Part shown: positions 62,946 to 64,000 of the stretch, one piece after another
Layout: every line of letters begins with the position of its first letter
How positions within the stretch are numbered: the first letter of the stretch is position 1
DNA from: Paenibacillus sp. FSL H8-0332
GTDB lineage: Bacteria; Bacillota; Bacilli; Paenibacillales; Paenibacillaceae
Assembly (NCBI RefSeq): GCF_037963835.1
Contig: NZ_CP150145.1
Span: 3,286,001-3,350,000, forward strand
Length of the DNA: 64,000 bases
Direction of reading: 5' to 3'
Made by a program: the position numbers and the translations under genes
Notes under the pieces: model-generated
Seen by the model: the letters and a program-made list of their open reading frames with translations, nothing else
The model's database searches: none
Told to the model about the DNA's origin: nothing

Positions 62946-64000
62946 ATGAAGCGGTTCATGCCATATCCATCCCTCTTGAAGAGGTTACGGGCGCATCTGC
63001 CCTTTCTGTTCAGCGGAAGTATGCCGCTGCGGCGGAAGATTCTGCTAAGCAACCTCCTGATAGTCTTGCTGGCACTGGTGATTTTCATGGTCAGCATTCA
63101 GCGCATTGTCTTCAATCAGACCCTGGAACGGACCACAGCAAGCTCACAGCAGGAAGTGCGACTGGTCAAGCAGTCCATGGAGACGGTGTTCCAGTCGGTC
63201 CAGAATTTCACCAAGTTCGTGCTGATTAACCAGGACACGCAGAAGCTGCTCAGCAGCGATACCGGTGCCGGCAATGATGCTGCTGCACTGAAGTCGATCT
63301 ACAATACACTGGCTGCAATGCTGGTGACTGAGCCGAATATTGATTCCGTTATTATTGAGTCCTTGAGCGGCGACCTCTATTACACCTCCAACCTGACCGG
63401 CGTGACCCGGGAGAGTCTGGGGATCTATCCCAGAGCGGAGATCGACGCAGCCAGAGGCGGGGCGGTCTGGGCGGATTCGCTTACGCCTGACTTTCTGTCC
63501 GGGATGGAGCACAAGAATATGATCAGTGTGGGCAGGGTCATTAAGAGCCTGGAGAGCGGGACCCCGCTTGGCTATATCTATGTCAACATTGACGAGCGGA
63601 CGCTTGCCCGCCTCTATCATAATGAACAGAACCCGGAGAGCGCTACGCTGGTCATTAACCGGGACGGAAGAATCATCTCTGCGAATGAAGCCTCAAGGGT
63701 GAACCAGCCGGTCCCGGAGAAATCCCTTACGGGCTGGGTCAAGTCAGTCTCACAAGGGACCCGGACCCAGGAGGTCGCCGGAGACCGTTATTTAGTATCC
63801 CTACAGAGTCTCGCCCCCTATGACTGGAAGGTAGTCCAACTGGTGACGATATCGGAGCTAACCTACGGGTACTGGAAAATCGCCTTGCTGCTGGCCGGGT
63901 TCGGCCTGATCAGCATCCTGTCGGCCGTGCTTCTGTCTGTTCTGTTCGCCCGCCGGCTGACCCGGCCGCTCAGCCAGCTTAGCGAGGTGATTGTCGAGGT
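62946..64000 (+). CDS. YesM-type sensor histidine kinase, 3' end outside window
   Basis: The frame is open from ATG 62946 (ATG 62943 also possible; GGAGGG directly upstream) to the window end, 351 residues visible. TM1 ~33-52 (ILLSNLLIVLLALVIFMVS), an extracellular dCache domain with TEPNIDSVIIESLSGDLYY and GYIYVNIDERTLARLY, TM2 ~310-332 (IALLLAGFGLISILSAVLL), and the start of HAMP (RRLTRPLSQLSEV). The kinase domain lies beyond the window. Expect a YesN-type partner and sugar transporter downstream. Confidence 0.85.
   Translation, partial: MKRFMPYPSLLKRLRAHLPFLFSGSMPLRRKILLSNLLIVLLALVIFMVSIQRIVFNQTLERTTASSQQEVRLVKQSMETVFQSVQNFTKFVLINQDTQKLLSSDTGAGNDAAALKSIYNTLAAMLVTEPNIDSVIIESLSGDLYYTSNLTGVTRESLGIYPRAEIDAARGGAVWADSLTPDFLSGMEHKNMISVGRVIKSLESGTPLGYIYVNIDERTLARLYHNEQNPESATLVINRDGRIISANEASRVNQPVPEKSLTGWVKSVSQGTRTQEVAGDRYLVSLQSLAPYDWKVVQLVTISELTYGYWKIALLLAGFGLISILSAVLLSVLFARRLTRPLSQLSEVIVE

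Overview
The window looks like a piece of a Paenibacillus-type genome (spore-forming, moderately GC-rich Bacillota). Supporting signs are strong AGGAGG-type ribosome binding sites, frequent GTG/TTG starts, a GerA-type spore germination operon, YesM/YesN two-component systems paired with CUT1 sugar ABC transporters, many glycoside hydrolases and a BirA-type biotin operator. No rRNA, tRNA, CRISPR array or phage module was seen.

Layout. 1-4.5 kb: end of a rifampicin phosphotransferase-like gene, a YlmA-like ABC ATPase, and a repeat protein with 13 units of 14 residues and a phage-appendage-type self-cleaving C-terminus. 4.5-7.7 kb: GH4 alpha-galactosidase divergent from an AraC regulator that is translationally coupled to a PurM-fold enzyme. 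7.7-9.1 kb: an intact IS3-family element. 9.1-9.75 kb: intergenic repeats. 9.75-14.8 kb: a thioredoxin-reductase-like flavoprotein and a four-gene ger operon. 14.9-21.9 kb: Lpl-type ABC importer (two permeases, lipoprotein) followed by its AraC-type response regulator and YesM-type kinase. 22-27.3 kb: a repeat-rich spacer, then a secreted multidomain GH43 arabinanase and a GH127-like enzyme.

27.4-32.6 kb: a hydrolase/TetR cassette flanked by two birA 3' ends, birA itself, a good BirA box, and a decayed biotin ECF transporter locus (bioY, ecfA and ecfT all reduced to remnants by internal deletions) around an intact acyl-CoA ligase. 32.6-35.9 kb: an unusual AraC regulator fused to a TIM-barrel 'PEP hydrolase' domain, followed by a Tm-1-like ATP-binding protein and a free TIM-barrel paralogue. 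36-37.4 kb: secreted erythromycin-esterase family protein. 37.6-41.6 kb: nosD-nosL-nosY-nosF-tlpA in one tightly overlapped operon with no nosZ in view.

41.8-53 kb: an amino-sugar glycan locus (CUT1 importer, cytoplasmic GH84 hexosaminidase, DUF4127 protein, NanE epimerase, RpiR regulator, ROK kinase, FAD oxidoreductase), interrupted by a 51-bp palindromic tandem array. 53-56.6 kb: LRR/copper-amine-oxidase-N surface protein and a soluble double-PAS chemotaxis-type receptor. 56.8-60.4 kb: two AT-richer half-size ABC exporters. 60.5-62.8 kb: DinB protein, PksB-like metallo-hydrolase and an acyltransferase-like protein with an altered GHSxG motif. 62.9-64 kb: start of a second YesM-type kinase.

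The strongest candidates for something undescribed are the two 51-bp/17-codon tandem arrays, which sit in equivalent architecture upstream of sugar genes, the miniaturised ECF biotin locus, and the enzyme-domain/AraC fusion upstream of the Tm-1-like pair.
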